A stretch of DNA of 34,335 nucleotides from JBBQVO01 sp038211505 (GTDB lineage: Bacteria; Chloroflexota; Dehalococcoidia; DSTF01; JACRBR01). This document shows, piece by piece, positions 14,627-22,537 of the stretch. Both the position numbers and the translations under genes were made by a program. How positions within the stretch are numbered: position 1 is the first letter of the stretch; each line of letters begins with the position of its first letter. The notes below the pieces were generated by a model. That model ran no database searches. It was not told the DNA's origin and saw only the letters and a list, made by a program, of their open reading frames with translations. Location: contig JBBQVO010000011.1 of assembly GCA_038211505.1 (NCBI GenBank), positions 1-34,335 of the forward strand. The letters are read 5' to 3'.

Positions 14627-17600
14627 CTACGGAACGCAGGGCCCGAAGAGCTTCGCGGCGAGAAGCAGATCGCTCGAGCTGATCGCACCGTCGCGGCCTA
14701 GATCGAAGTCGAACACGTAGCCCGGATTCGTTGAGGGGCCGAAGTGCGAAGCGATCAGCAAGAGGTCGCTTGAATTGACCGTGTGGTTGGCATCGACGCT
14801 CGCCAGTTCCTTGCCGTCGTTGCAGCCATCGCCGTCCGTATCGCGCGCGAGCGGGTTCGTACCGATGTGCAGGAACTCCGAACCATCGCTCAGTCCGTCG
14901 CCATCGGTGTCGGCGCTATTCGGATCGGTGCCGATGGCGATCTCGCAGGCGTCCGGCAGCTGGTCGAAGTCGCTATCAACGCCGGACGGCTTGCTGGCGG
15001 CGTTCAGGGGGTCGCTGCCGCAGGCGATTTCGGCGTTGTCGCGGACGTGATCGCCATCGGTATCGGCGAGCGACGGATCGGTGCCGGCGGCGGACTCCTG
15101 CAGCCCGCTCAACCAGTCGTGGTCAAGATCGGGGTTACAGGCGTCGCCGAGCGACAGTCCGATTGGGTTCGTGCCGTCGTTGAGCAGCGGGGCGCCGAGC
15201 ACGGTGATCTCGGCGTTGCGATTCTCCTGGCCCGGGTTGGCGACGTTCGGGCAATTGTCAACGCCGTCGGCGACGCCGTCGCAGTCGAGATCGCCAGCGC
15301 ATGGCGTCGGAGTTGATGTCGATGTCGACGTTGCGGAGTCCGTCGGCGTTGGAGTCGGTGTCGTCGTCGCGGTGTTCGTCGGCGTGTCAGTGCCCCCTCC
15401 CGGCGTGTTTGTCGGCGCGGCCGTCGGCGTGTTCGTAGCCGTCGGACTCGGCGTGGACGTGTTAGTGGGTGTATTCGTCGCCGTCGGAACGGGCGTATTC
15501 GTCGCAGTCGGCGACGGAGTAGCTGTATTCGTCGGCGTCAACGTCGCCGTGGCCGTCGCCGTGTTGGTGGGCGTGGGCGTTAACGTTGGCGTGTTGGTGC
15601 GCGTCGCCGTCGGCGTGTTCGTTGCGGTCGGCGTATTCGTTGGCGTCGGGCTCGGATCGACGAAGTTGGCGGTGAACGCGGCGTTCGCTGTCGCTGTGAT
15701 TTGATGCTGCTGCGCGCCGGCATCGGACCAGGTGTTGAAGAACACCTGGCCGCTGGCTATGGTCTGCGGCGACGAAGCGAACATCGCGTGCACAGAGTTT
15801 TTCGGCACCGTATGCGTGAACGGCACCGTCTGGCTGCTGCCATCGACGGCTATCTGCACGCCGGTCTTATTCGATGCGAACGAGAGGTCGACCGTATTGG
15901 CGGTGATATTCACCTTCTTCGTCGTCGAGAGGCCGCCGCTGTCGGTCGCCGTGAGGAAGATGTCGTAGTTCACGAAGTCGCCGTGGTCGGCGATCGTGAA
16001 CGTGCCGCCGGCGCCTGTCGATTGCAAATACGGGTGCGTGTGACAGCTCGTGAACGTGGCGTCGAGACAGTGGTTCTGGACGATGCTCCAGGCGAGGTTC
16101 GCCGGCGGGATCGCGCCGTCCTGCGCATCGCTCGCGCTGCCGCTGAACGTAACGAGATCGGCGATGTCGTACTTCGGCTTGTTGCCCGCGATCGTCACCG
16201 TCACCGTATCGACGGGTGCCGTGTTACCGAGCTGGATCACCGCCGCCGCCGTCGCCGACAGCGAGAGTGGGTCGGTCACGGTCAGCGACACCGTCTTCGT
16301 GCCGCTGCCGTTGTACACGTGCGTCGGATTCGCCGTTGTCGCGTGAGCGGAGCCATCGCCGAAGTCCCAGTCGTACACGATCGCCTGGCCGGCGTCAGGG
16401 TCGCCGGATCCGGCGCTGGAGAAATTGACGGTCAACGGCACGATGCCACCGGACGGACTGGGCGGGGCGGCGATCACGGCGACCGGCGGCCGGTTGTCGC
16501 CGATGTAGCGGATGTGGCGTAGCTCGCCAGCGTTGATCGCCAGATAGTAGACGTCGCCGTCGGCGCCCGTCTGTAGCTGCACCGGGCCGCCGCCGTTGTT
16601 GGTGAACGTCGCGAGGCTGCCGGCGATCAAGTTGTTCGAGGCGTCGACCTTGAGCGTGCGGATCGAGTTGAGGGCGTAGTCGGCGTACCAGTACGTGTTC
16701 TGGTACTGCGGGCTGTAGGCATTCGCGCCGGTGAACACGCCGCCGACCGCAGCCGCCGTACCCTGCGAGTGATCCCAGACGATCAACGGCAGCTTGACGC
16801 TGGCCGCGGGCAGATTCTGGCAGACGGAGAACGCCGCATACCCGGGCTGTACCGCATTGCCCTCCCAGCACGGCCAGCCGAGATTGGCGCCCGGCGTGAC
16901 CACGTTGATCTCTTCCCACGTGTCCCATCCGACATCGCCGCTGACGATCGTGTTGGTGCCCGGTTTGAAGTTGTAGCGGAAGTCGTTGCGGACACCATAC
17001 GCGAACACCTTCGATCGCGTGGCGGTCGGGTCGCCGTTGTAGAACGGGTTGTCGGAGAGCCCCTGGCCGTTCGCCGGATTGACGCGCAGAAACTTGCCGT
17101 TGAGGCGATCGATGTTTTGCGCCCGCAACGCGCGCGAATCAACGCTCACGTAGTTGGCGCCGTCGCCCGATTCGACATAGAGCATATTGTCGAAGCCAAA
17201 CTTGAGGTTGCCGATCGAGTGACTGTCAGAGTCGGACGCGATGCAGTCGACGTTGGTCTTCACGAACGTGCCGCTGCCGCCGGCCGTCGTCAGGGACGAG
17301 ATGCCGGTCACCTTGAACGTCGTCGAGGACGGCGTCGTGCTGACGGTGTATGTGCCCGCGGCGATCGCGGGGACAGCGTTGGCAATCGGCGCCGTGAGCG
17401 TGATCGAGTTGCCGACGCTGAGCCGATCCGGCCTGGATGTCGTCCAAAGTCCACTAGTGCTGACGCTGTTGACGGTGATGTCGCAACTCGGCGACGCAGC
17501 GGTGCCGACATCTGTGCCGAGCACGACGAACTTGCTCGCCGGCGATGCGACATCGCCGGACGGTGTGCTGGCGTTGACGCGAATCACCTGCGTCGTCTTC

Positions 17601-18778
17601 TCCACCGTCGGGTTCGCTGGATCGACGTCATACGTGTACGAGGCGTAGACGAAGCCGTTCGTCGCGAAGTTCGGATCGAGCGTCAGTCCCAAGAGTCCGC
17701 GGTCGAGGACGGTGTTGACGGGTGAGACGGTGTAGTACGGCGTGGCGAGCAGTGCGCCGTTCTTGAACAGCCTGATCGTGCCGCCTTTGAGCCCGATGAA
17801 GATACGGCCGTCCGGCGCGAGTGCGAAGACCGTCGGCAGCGTCAGGCCGCTCACTGTCGTGTCCGTGACGAAGCCGCCGAGATCGGGACGGTACTGGTAG
17901 TCGAATGAGATCGACGCGCCGCCGGCATCTTCGTAGTACTCGACGGTCACGGTGTGCGCGCCTGCGGTCATCTGCCGGTTGATCGAATGCGTCTCGCCCG
18001 CCTGATTGACCCAGTTGTTGAGCACGAGCTGGCCGTCGACGTAGACTCGCGAACCATCGTCGCTCGTCGTCGTAAACGAGTAGACGCCGTCCACAAACGT
18101 GATTGACTGCGTCCAGCGGGCGCTGAACTGATCCACCGGGATGGCGGCATCGGGCGACCCGATGTTCCAGTCGAAGGCGATGGTCGGGTCGTTGCGAGTG
18201 ACGGCGGGGCTGCCGGTGAGGTTCTGATTCGTGAAGTACTGCCCCGTGTAGCCGGAAGCGATCGTGCTCACATCCTGCACTTTCACCTGGATCAGCGCGT
18301 CGTTGCTGGAGTCGTAGAACTCGACCTTCACGGTGTGCGATCCGGCCGCGAGCGTGTGATCGGCGTAGTACGTCGTCGCCGCCTGGTCAAACCAGCCATC
18401 GACGATCTTGATGTTATCGACGTAGATCCGAACGCCATCATCGCTGGTGCCGGTGAAGCGGTAGGTGCCGGCGGCGTAGGTGTCCGTACGCGTCCACTGC
18501 GCCACCCAGCTGTCGGCGTTGATGCCGGATCCGGGCGAAGCGGGCCACTCGTTGTCGAGCGACAGATTGGCGCTGGGCATCGGCAAGTTGCCGTCGCTGC
18601 GGGTTAGCGTGGGCGTCGTGGCGGGAACGGCGGGCGCGCCCGTGTAGTTCCAGTATTTGCCGGTCCACGAACCTGTCGCAGCTTCGGCAGCCGGGGCACG
18701 GGGCGCCGCGACGTAGCTCAGCGCGACGAGCGCGAGCAACGGCAGCAGCGCGAGCCAGCGGGGGCGCTTCAACGTCAA
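14627..18778 (-). CDS. Giant secreted PA14 - sorbosone dehydrogenase - PKD - TSP3 - dockerin-like protein
   Basis: A 1383-aa modular exported protein. A signal peptide (RWLALLPLLALVALSYVAA) is followed by two PA14 lectin-like domains (about 38-170 and 178-300), each with a TSDDGxRxYVD motif. A glucose/sorbosone dehydrogenase beta-propeller (about 305-760) follows, with DRGLLGLTLDPNF and YVESGDGAN; an extra domain of about 80 residues is inserted near 430-508 between two cysteines. Then come a PKD domain (about 765-850, YDWDFGDGS), beta-rich spacers, a P/T/N-rich linker (about 1042-1158) and thrombospondin type 3 repeats (about 1159-1320). It ends in a dockerin-like double Ca loop. It probably binds and oxidises sugars outside the cell. 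The TTG start lacks a clear Shine-Dalgarno and is the least certain point. Confidence 0.88.
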   Translation of the reverse strand: MTLKRPRWLALLPLLALVALSYVAAPRAPAAEAATGSWTGKYWNYTGAPAVPATTPTLTRSDGNLPMPSANLSLDNEWPASPGSGINADSWVAQWTRTDTYAAGTYRFTGTSDDGVRIYVDNIKIVDGWFDQAATTYYADHTLAAGSHTVKVEFYDSSNDALIQVKVQDVSTIASGYTGQYFTNQNLTGSPAVTRNDPTIAFDWNIGSPDAAIPVDQFSARWTQSITFVDGVYSFTTTSDDGSRVYVDGQLVLNNWVNQAGETHSINRQMTAGAHTVTVEYYEDAGGASISFDYQYRPDLGGFVTDTTVSGLTLPTVFALAPDGRIFIGLKGGTIRLFKNGALLATPYYTVSPVNTVLDRGLLGLTLDPNFATNGFVYASYTYDVDPANPTVEKTTQVIRVNASTPSGDVASPASKFVVLGTDVGTAASPSCDITVNSVSTSGLWTTSRPDRLSVGNSITLTAPIANAVPAIAAGTYTVSTTPSSTTFKVTGISSLTTAGGSGTFVKTNVDCIASDSDSHSIGNLKFGFDNMLYVESGDGANYVSVDSRALRAQNIDRLNGKFLRVNPANGQGLSDNPFYNGDPTATRSKVFAYGVRNDFRYNFKPGTNTIVSGDVGWDTWEEINVVTPGANLGWPCWEGNAVQPGYAAFSVCQNLPAASVKLPLIVWDHSQGTAAAVGGVFTGANAYSPQYQNTYWYADYALNSIRTLKVDASNNLIAGSLATFTNNGGGPVQLQTGADGDVYYLAINAGELRHIRYIGDNRPPVAVIAAPPSPSGGIVPLTVNFSSAGSGDPDAGQAIVYDWDFGDGSAHATTANPTHVYNGSGTKTVSLTVTDPLSLSATAAAVIQLGNTAPVDTVTVTIAGNKPKYDIADLVTFSGSASDAQDGAIPPANLAWSIVQNHCLDATFTSCHTHPYLQSTGAGGTFTIADHGDFVNYDIFLTATDSGGLSTTKKVNITANTVDLSFASNKTGVQIAVDGSSQTVPFTHTVPKNSVHAMFASSPQTIASGQVFFNTWSDAGAQQHQITATANAAFTANFVDPSPTPTNTPTATNTPTATRTNTPTLTPTPTNTATATATLTPTNTATPSPTATNTPVPTATNTPTNTSTPSPTATNTPTAAPTNTPGGGTDTPTNTATTTPTPTPTDSATSTSTSTPTPCAGDLDCDGVADGVDNCPNVANPGQENRNAEITVLGAPLLNDGTNPIGLSLGDACNPDLDHDWLSGLQESAAGTDPSLADTDGDHVRDNAEIACGSDPLNAASKPSGVDSDFDQLPDACEIAIGTDPNSADTDGDGLSDGSEFLHIGTNPLARDTDGDGCNDGKELASVDANHTVNSSDLLLIASHFGPSTNPGYVFDFDLGRDGAISSSDLLLAAKLFGPCVP

Positions 18779-18866
18779 GTTAGAGTCCCGTTCACGTCCA
18801 CATCCACACTCATTCTCGGTGATCTGTACGTCCGCCGGCTCCCACCTGGGGATGCGTCCGGCGCGA

Positions 18867-18894
18867 ATCTCTACCCAAAGAAACGGCTTGTCAA
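18867..18894 (-). promoter_or_regulatory. Possible promoter of the giant PA14 protein gene
   Basis: Minus-strand TTGACA (18889-18894) followed after 16 bp by AGAGAT, or after 15 bp by TAGAGA. Spacing is short, so this is tentative. It would leave a leader of roughly 80 nt before the TTG. Confidence 0.3.
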
Positions 18895-19150
18895 GTTATT
18901 TGTTGCGTGGCGATCGGTACAGATTCGCCGCGCGGCGCCTGCGGGATCACTCGGGAGCGCTCGGCGGGGGACGCGACCGCTACCCGATTCTAGCGCACAC
19001 GGGACGACCGTACCGTAAATTCTCGGCCACGCGTGTGTGTCGAATGCGTCAGATTCGCGTCGCCTTCGGAATGGGAGTGAATTCGTCCGACTGCGGCAGC
19101 ACCACACTCGACGGGAGCAGACGCTGTCCGTGCCCGCGGCTGGCACCCGA

Positions 19151-19156
19151 TATCAT
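19151..19156 (+). promoter_or_regulatory. -10 box of ruvB (leaderless layout)
   Basis: TATCAT, six bases, then ATG at 19163. No Shine-Dalgarno. No convincing -35. Confidence 0.45.
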
Positions 19157-19162
19157 GGCGCG

Positions 19163-20206
19163 ATGCCGAAGACTCCGCCTGAGCGTGTCGTGACGGGAGA
19201 AACGCAGGATGGCGACCTGCAGGTCGATACGTCGCTGCGACCGCGCCGGCTCGACGAGTACATCAACCAGGAGAAGGTCAAGGACAACATCAGCATCAGC
19301 ATCGAAGCGGCGCGCCAGCGCGGCGAGCCGCTCGACCACGTGCTGCTGTACGGGCCGCCGGGCCTCGGCAAGACGACGCTGGCCTACATCATCGCTGCCG
19401 AGATGCAGGTGAGCGTCCGCATCACGTCGGGGCCGGCGATCGAGCGCATCGGCGACCTGGCGGCGATCCTGACGAGCCTGCAGAGCGGCGATGTGCTGTT
19501 CATCGACGAGATCCACCGGCTATCACGCATCGTCGAGGAGTTCCTCTATCCGGCGCTCGAAGACGGGGCGATCGATTGGGTGACGGGTAAGGGGCCGGGC
19601 GCGCGCTCGATCCGCCTCGCGATCAAGCCGTTCACGCTGATCGGCGCGACGACGCGCTACGCGATGATGTCGCCGCCACTGCGCGATCGCTTCGGTCACG
19701 TCTATCGCCTCGATTTTCACGATGTCACGGCGCTGTCGCAGATCATTCGGCGCTCGGCATCGATTCTCGGGCTGGCGATCGACGATGCGGGGACGACGGC
19801 AATCGCGCAACGGGCGCGCGGGACGCCGCGCGTCGCCAACCGGCTGCTGCGGCGGGTGCGCGACTACGCGCAGGTGAAGGCCGACGGCGCGATCACGGAG
19901 CAGGTGGCGGCCGATGCGCTGGCGCGGCTCGAGATCGACGCGCTCGGCCTCGACAGCGTCGACTATCGCGTGCTGCGGGCGATCATCGAGAAGTTCGACG
20001 GCGGGCCGGTGGGGCTGGAGACGATCGCCGCATCGATCTCGGAGGACGCGGACACGATCATGGACGTGTATGAGCCGTACCTGATGCAGATGGGCTTCCT
20101 GCAGCGGACGCCGCGAGGCCGTCAGGCGACGCGATTGGCGTACGAGCATCTCGGCCTGCCGCCAAAGTCCGCGGCGCCATCGCCGCAGCAGTCGCTGTTT
20201 GAGTAG
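19163..20206 (+). CDS. ruvB: Holliday junction branch migration ATPase RuvB
   Basis: A 347-aa AAA+ motor that, with RuvA, drives branch migration of Holliday junctions. Walker A is GPPGLGKTT (residues 64-72) and Walker B is LFIDEIHRL (DEIH at 115-118). The sensor segment is LIGATTRYAMMSPPLRDRFG, and the C-terminal winged helix includes GGPVGLETIAASISEDADTI and FLQRTPRGRQAT. Length is normal. The frame extends upstream to 19037, but ATG 19163 matches the family N-terminus and has TATCAT 6 nt before it. ruvA and ruvC are not adjacent, unlike in many genomes. Confidence 0.97.
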   Translation: MPKTPPERVVTGETQDGDLQVDTSLRPRRLDEYINQEKVKDNISISIEAARQRGEPLDHVLLYGPPGLGKTTLAYIIAAEMQVSVRITSGPAIERIGDLAAILTSLQSGDVLFIDEIHRLSRIVEEFLYPALEDGAIDWVTGKGPGARSIRLAIKPFTLIGATTRYAMMSPPLRDRFGHVYRLDFHDVTALSQIIRRSASILGLAIDDAGTTAIAQRARGTPRVANRLLRRVRDYAQVKADGAITEQVAADALARLEIDALGLDSVDYRVLRAIIEKFDGGPVGLETIAASISEDADTIMDVYEPYLMQMGFLQRTPRGRQATRLAYEHLGLPPKSAAPSPQQSLFE

Positions 20207-20283
20207 TTCCGTCGCTATCGGTTTCGGCGGAGCCGATGACGGACCGCATTGCGCCTAACGACCAACGACCAAACCGCATCGGG

Positions 20284-21456
20284 CTACACGCGCTCGAAGA
20301 TCGTCGCGATGCCCTGTCCCCCGCCGATGCAGAGGCTGACGAGGCCGAACTTCGAGTTGCGGCGCTCCATCTCGTACATCAGTTTGACGGTGAGGATCGC
20401 GCCGGTGGCGCCGACGGGGTGGCCGAGCGCGATGGCGCCGCCGTTGACGTTCGTCTTCTCGGGGTCGAGGTGGAGGGCGGTGCTGCACGCGGCGGCGACG
20501 GATGCGAAGGCCTCGTTCAGCTCGACGAGATCGATCTGGTCGACGGTCATGTTCGCTTTCTTGAGGGCCTTCTGGACGGCGGGGATGGGGCCGCTGCCCA
20601 TGATCGACGGCTCGACGCCGGCTTCGGCGCGGGCGATGATCTTGAGGCGCGGCGTCAGGCCCAGCTCCTTCGCCTTCGACGCGCTCATCACGACAACGGC
20701 GGCGGCGCCGTCGTTGATGCCGCTGGCGTTGCCGGCGGTCACCATGCCGCCTTCCTTGAACGCGGGGCGGAGCTTGCCGAGCGCCTCCAGCGTGGTCTGA
20801 CGCGGGTGCTCGTCGTTATCGATTGTTACCGTCTCTTTGCCCTGCTTCACCTGGACGGGGACGATCTCGTCCTTGAACTTGCCGGAGGCGATGGCGGCGG
20901 CGGCGCGCTCCTGCGATCGCATCGAATATTCGTCCTGCGTTTCACGTGAAACTTCGTACTTCTCGGCGAGGTTCTCGGCGGTGATGCCCATGTGCTGCTT
21001 GCTGAAGGGGTCGCCGAGGAGGTGGAGGATGCCGTCTTCGAGGACGCCGTTGCCCATCCGGTAGCCGTTGCGGCCCTGACGCACGTAGTAGGGCATCATC
21101 GTCATGTTCTCGGCGCCGCCGGCGACGATGACGCTGGCGTCGCCGGTCTGGATGTAGCGGGCGGCGGTGTTGATCGCTTCGAGGCCGCTGCCGCAGATGC
21201 GGTTCACGGTGAGCGCCGGCGTCTCGATTGACATGCCAGCTTTGACGGCGGAGTGGCGCGAGATGTAGGCGTCCTCAGCGACCTGGCCGACGCAGCCGAG
21301 GATCACGTGGTCGACCTGCTCGGGGGCGATGCCGGCACGCTCGACGGCGGCCTTGATGGCGATGGCGCCGAGGTCGGAGGCGGAGAAGTTCGAGAAGCCG
21401 CCCTGGAACTTGCCGATAGGGGTGCGGGCGCCGCTGACGATGACAACGTCTTCCAT
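20284..21456 (-). CDS. Acetyl-CoA C-acetyltransferase (thiolase)
   Basis: A 390-aa thiolase that condenses or cleaves acyl-CoA units. The nucleophilic Cys88 lies in NRICGSGLEA; the second signature is NVNGGAIALGHPVGATG with the catalytic histidine, and the third is CIGGGQG with the base cysteine. Length and motifs fit the biosynthetic/degradative acetyl-CoA acetyltransferase group. AAGGAG lies 7 nt before the ATG. It is a single gene, convergent with ruvB, with no 3-hydroxyacyl-CoA dehydrogenase nearby, so whether it serves fatty acid turnover or acetoacetyl-CoA formation is open. Confidence 0.95.
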   Translation of the reverse strand: MEDVVIVSGARTPIGKFQGGFSNFSASDLGAIAIKAAVERAGIAPEQVDHVILGCVGQVAEDAYISRHSAVKAGMSIETPALTVNRICGSGLEAINTAARYIQTGDASVIVAGGAENMTMMPYYVRQGRNGYRMGNGVLEDGILHLLGDPFSKQHMGITAENLAEKYEVSRETQDEYSMRSQERAAAAIASGKFKDEIVPVQVKQGKETVTIDNDEHPRQTTLEALGKLRPAFKEGGMVTAGNASGINDGAAAVVVMSASKAKELGLTPRLKIIARAEAGVEPSIMGSGPIPAVQKALKKANMTVDQIDLVELNEAFASVAAACSTALHLDPEKTNVNGGAIALGHPVGATGAILTVKLMYEMERRNSKFGLVSLCIGGGQGIATIFERV

Positions 21457-21940
21457 GGAGGGCTCCTTGTCGCGAGGCGACGCTCATACGGGGAAAGTGT
21501 GATCGAGTATAGAAACGCGGCGGGGACGCAGTCAATTCGTAGCTTGTCAGGGCGCTCGGGGTTAAACACGAAGGACACGAAGAGAGTTGGGTTGGGTTAT
21601 ACGGTTCACGGGTTTGATTGTCACGGAGTTCTTTTGTTTTCGAATTTCTTGAGTCTGGGGTGCTGGGCTGGCTGTGGCGGGTGAAGCTGGGTGGATGTAG
21701 ATGTTTGATTGTGTTTGATTGTCTCTCTGGGAGTCAATCAAACCAGTCGAGGTGTGGTGGCGGCGACGGTGTGCGGAGTCGGCCGTGGGGCATCATACGT
21801 CTGAGGACGCGCGATCTCGAACGGGTTTGTGTCACCTCCCGCCGTGTCGGGCGTGCGCGGCGGCGGATCGCGAGTGAGCCCGTCAAACAGGACAGGTCTG
21901 AAGACCTGTCCGTACGGGTGGAGGCCGCCATCGGGGTTGG
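21457..21940. other. Intergenic repeats and hairpins
   Basis: About 480 bases, less G+C-rich in the middle, with no credible gene. It holds a CACGAAGG-type repeat (21562-21586), a 9-bp hairpin GTTTGATTG/CAATCAAAC (21713-21743) and a compact hairpin at 21890-21911. Confidence 0.55.
21890..21911 (-). terminator. Hairpin 29 nt after the 21941-22408 gene
   Basis: Perfect 9-bp stem GGACAGGTC/GACCTGTCC with the loop TGAA (plus-strand reading). It stands just past the stop of the minus-strand gene. There is no T-run; similar AGGTCTGAAGACCT palindromes are known as dispersed repeats, so the terminator role is inferred. Confidence 0.4.
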
Positions 21941-22408
21941 CTATCTCACCTTGATGAGCGGGTACTCCTCGCTCGAAAAAAGGTAGAGCGGGCCGAAGAT
22001 GAACGCGTTGTAACGCTCGACGGGATACCTACACAGGCTTCGTTGGCTGGCGAATTTTGGACGGACGAGACCTTCGTGCGTGTGCACGCTCCAGCAGTCG
22101 AGCAGGTCGATGCGCCCGAAATCGTCGTTGGTCCATGTCCACGTACCAGCGTTGCGAACTGGATCGCTGGAGTAGGTTGACTCGACCTCCTGGACGTACG
22201 TGTGATCGCGGTTGACCGTGATCGTCTCGGTGCCATCCTCGTAGTGCGCGACGTAGACGCCGTAAACCTCGGATTCGCGCGGATGGAGGCGGTGCCACGC
22301 AAAACGCACCGCCAACACCGGGACGAGCGCAGAAGCCAGCACAGCGGCGACCACACACAAGACGCTCGCAGTGCGCCGCAAGCGAGGGTTGTCGTGAATG
22401 TTCACCAT
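21941..22408 (-). CDS. Small membrane-anchored protein of unknown function
   Basis: A 155-aa protein from ATG 22408. One N-terminal membrane helix (SVLCVVAAVLASALVPVLAV, about 15-34) is followed by an outer domain with YGVYVAHYEDGTETITVNRD and GTWTWTNDDFGRIDLLD. That pattern, Y-x-x-x-DGTETI then GTW, resembles small beta-sandwich or lipocalin-like domains of unknown role. Two cysteines (in LLDCWS and RSLCRY) may pair. I recognise no family. It is divergent from the NHL protein gene at 22538. The frame extends upstream to 22531, but that segment overlaps the neighbour's control region. Confidence 0.65.
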   Translation of the reverse strand: MVNIHDNPRLRRTASVLCVVAAVLASALVPVLAVRFAWHRLHPRESEVYGVYVAHYEDGTETITVNRDHTYVQEVESTYSSDPVRNAGTWTWTNDDFGRIDLLDCWSVHTHEGLVRPKFASQRSLCRYPVERYNAFIFGPLYLFSSEEYPLIKVR

Positions 22409-22537
22409 ATCAGTATCGACTCTCTGACCGTACCGGCCTACCAGCGCTATCGTATCCATGCATCGCCGCGGCGCCGCGGCAGACACGCCGACGTCAAGAT
22501 GCACAGCTGCGGCTTGACGAGGGGGGCGCATGGGGCG

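Larger units (their letters stand above)
18779..19162. other. Divergent intergenic region before ruvB
   Basis: About 380 bases between the divergent PA14 protein gene and ruvB. Besides the tentative promoter at 18867-18894 and the ruvB -10 box at 19151-19156, I see nothing definite. An open frame runs through the second half into ruvB, but its translation is unlike the RuvB N-terminus. Confidence 0.4.

Noticed and set aside
15300..15660. Tandem GTCGGCGTGTTCGT-like DNA repeats
   Set aside because: They encode the P/T/N-rich linker of the secreted PA14 protein; such linkers are common before Ca-binding C-terminal modules.
14627..18778. Cellulosomal dockerin protein
   Set aside because: The first Ca loop is shortened by two residues, no cohesin is present and no glycoside hydrolase is attached, so a cellulosome role is not supported.
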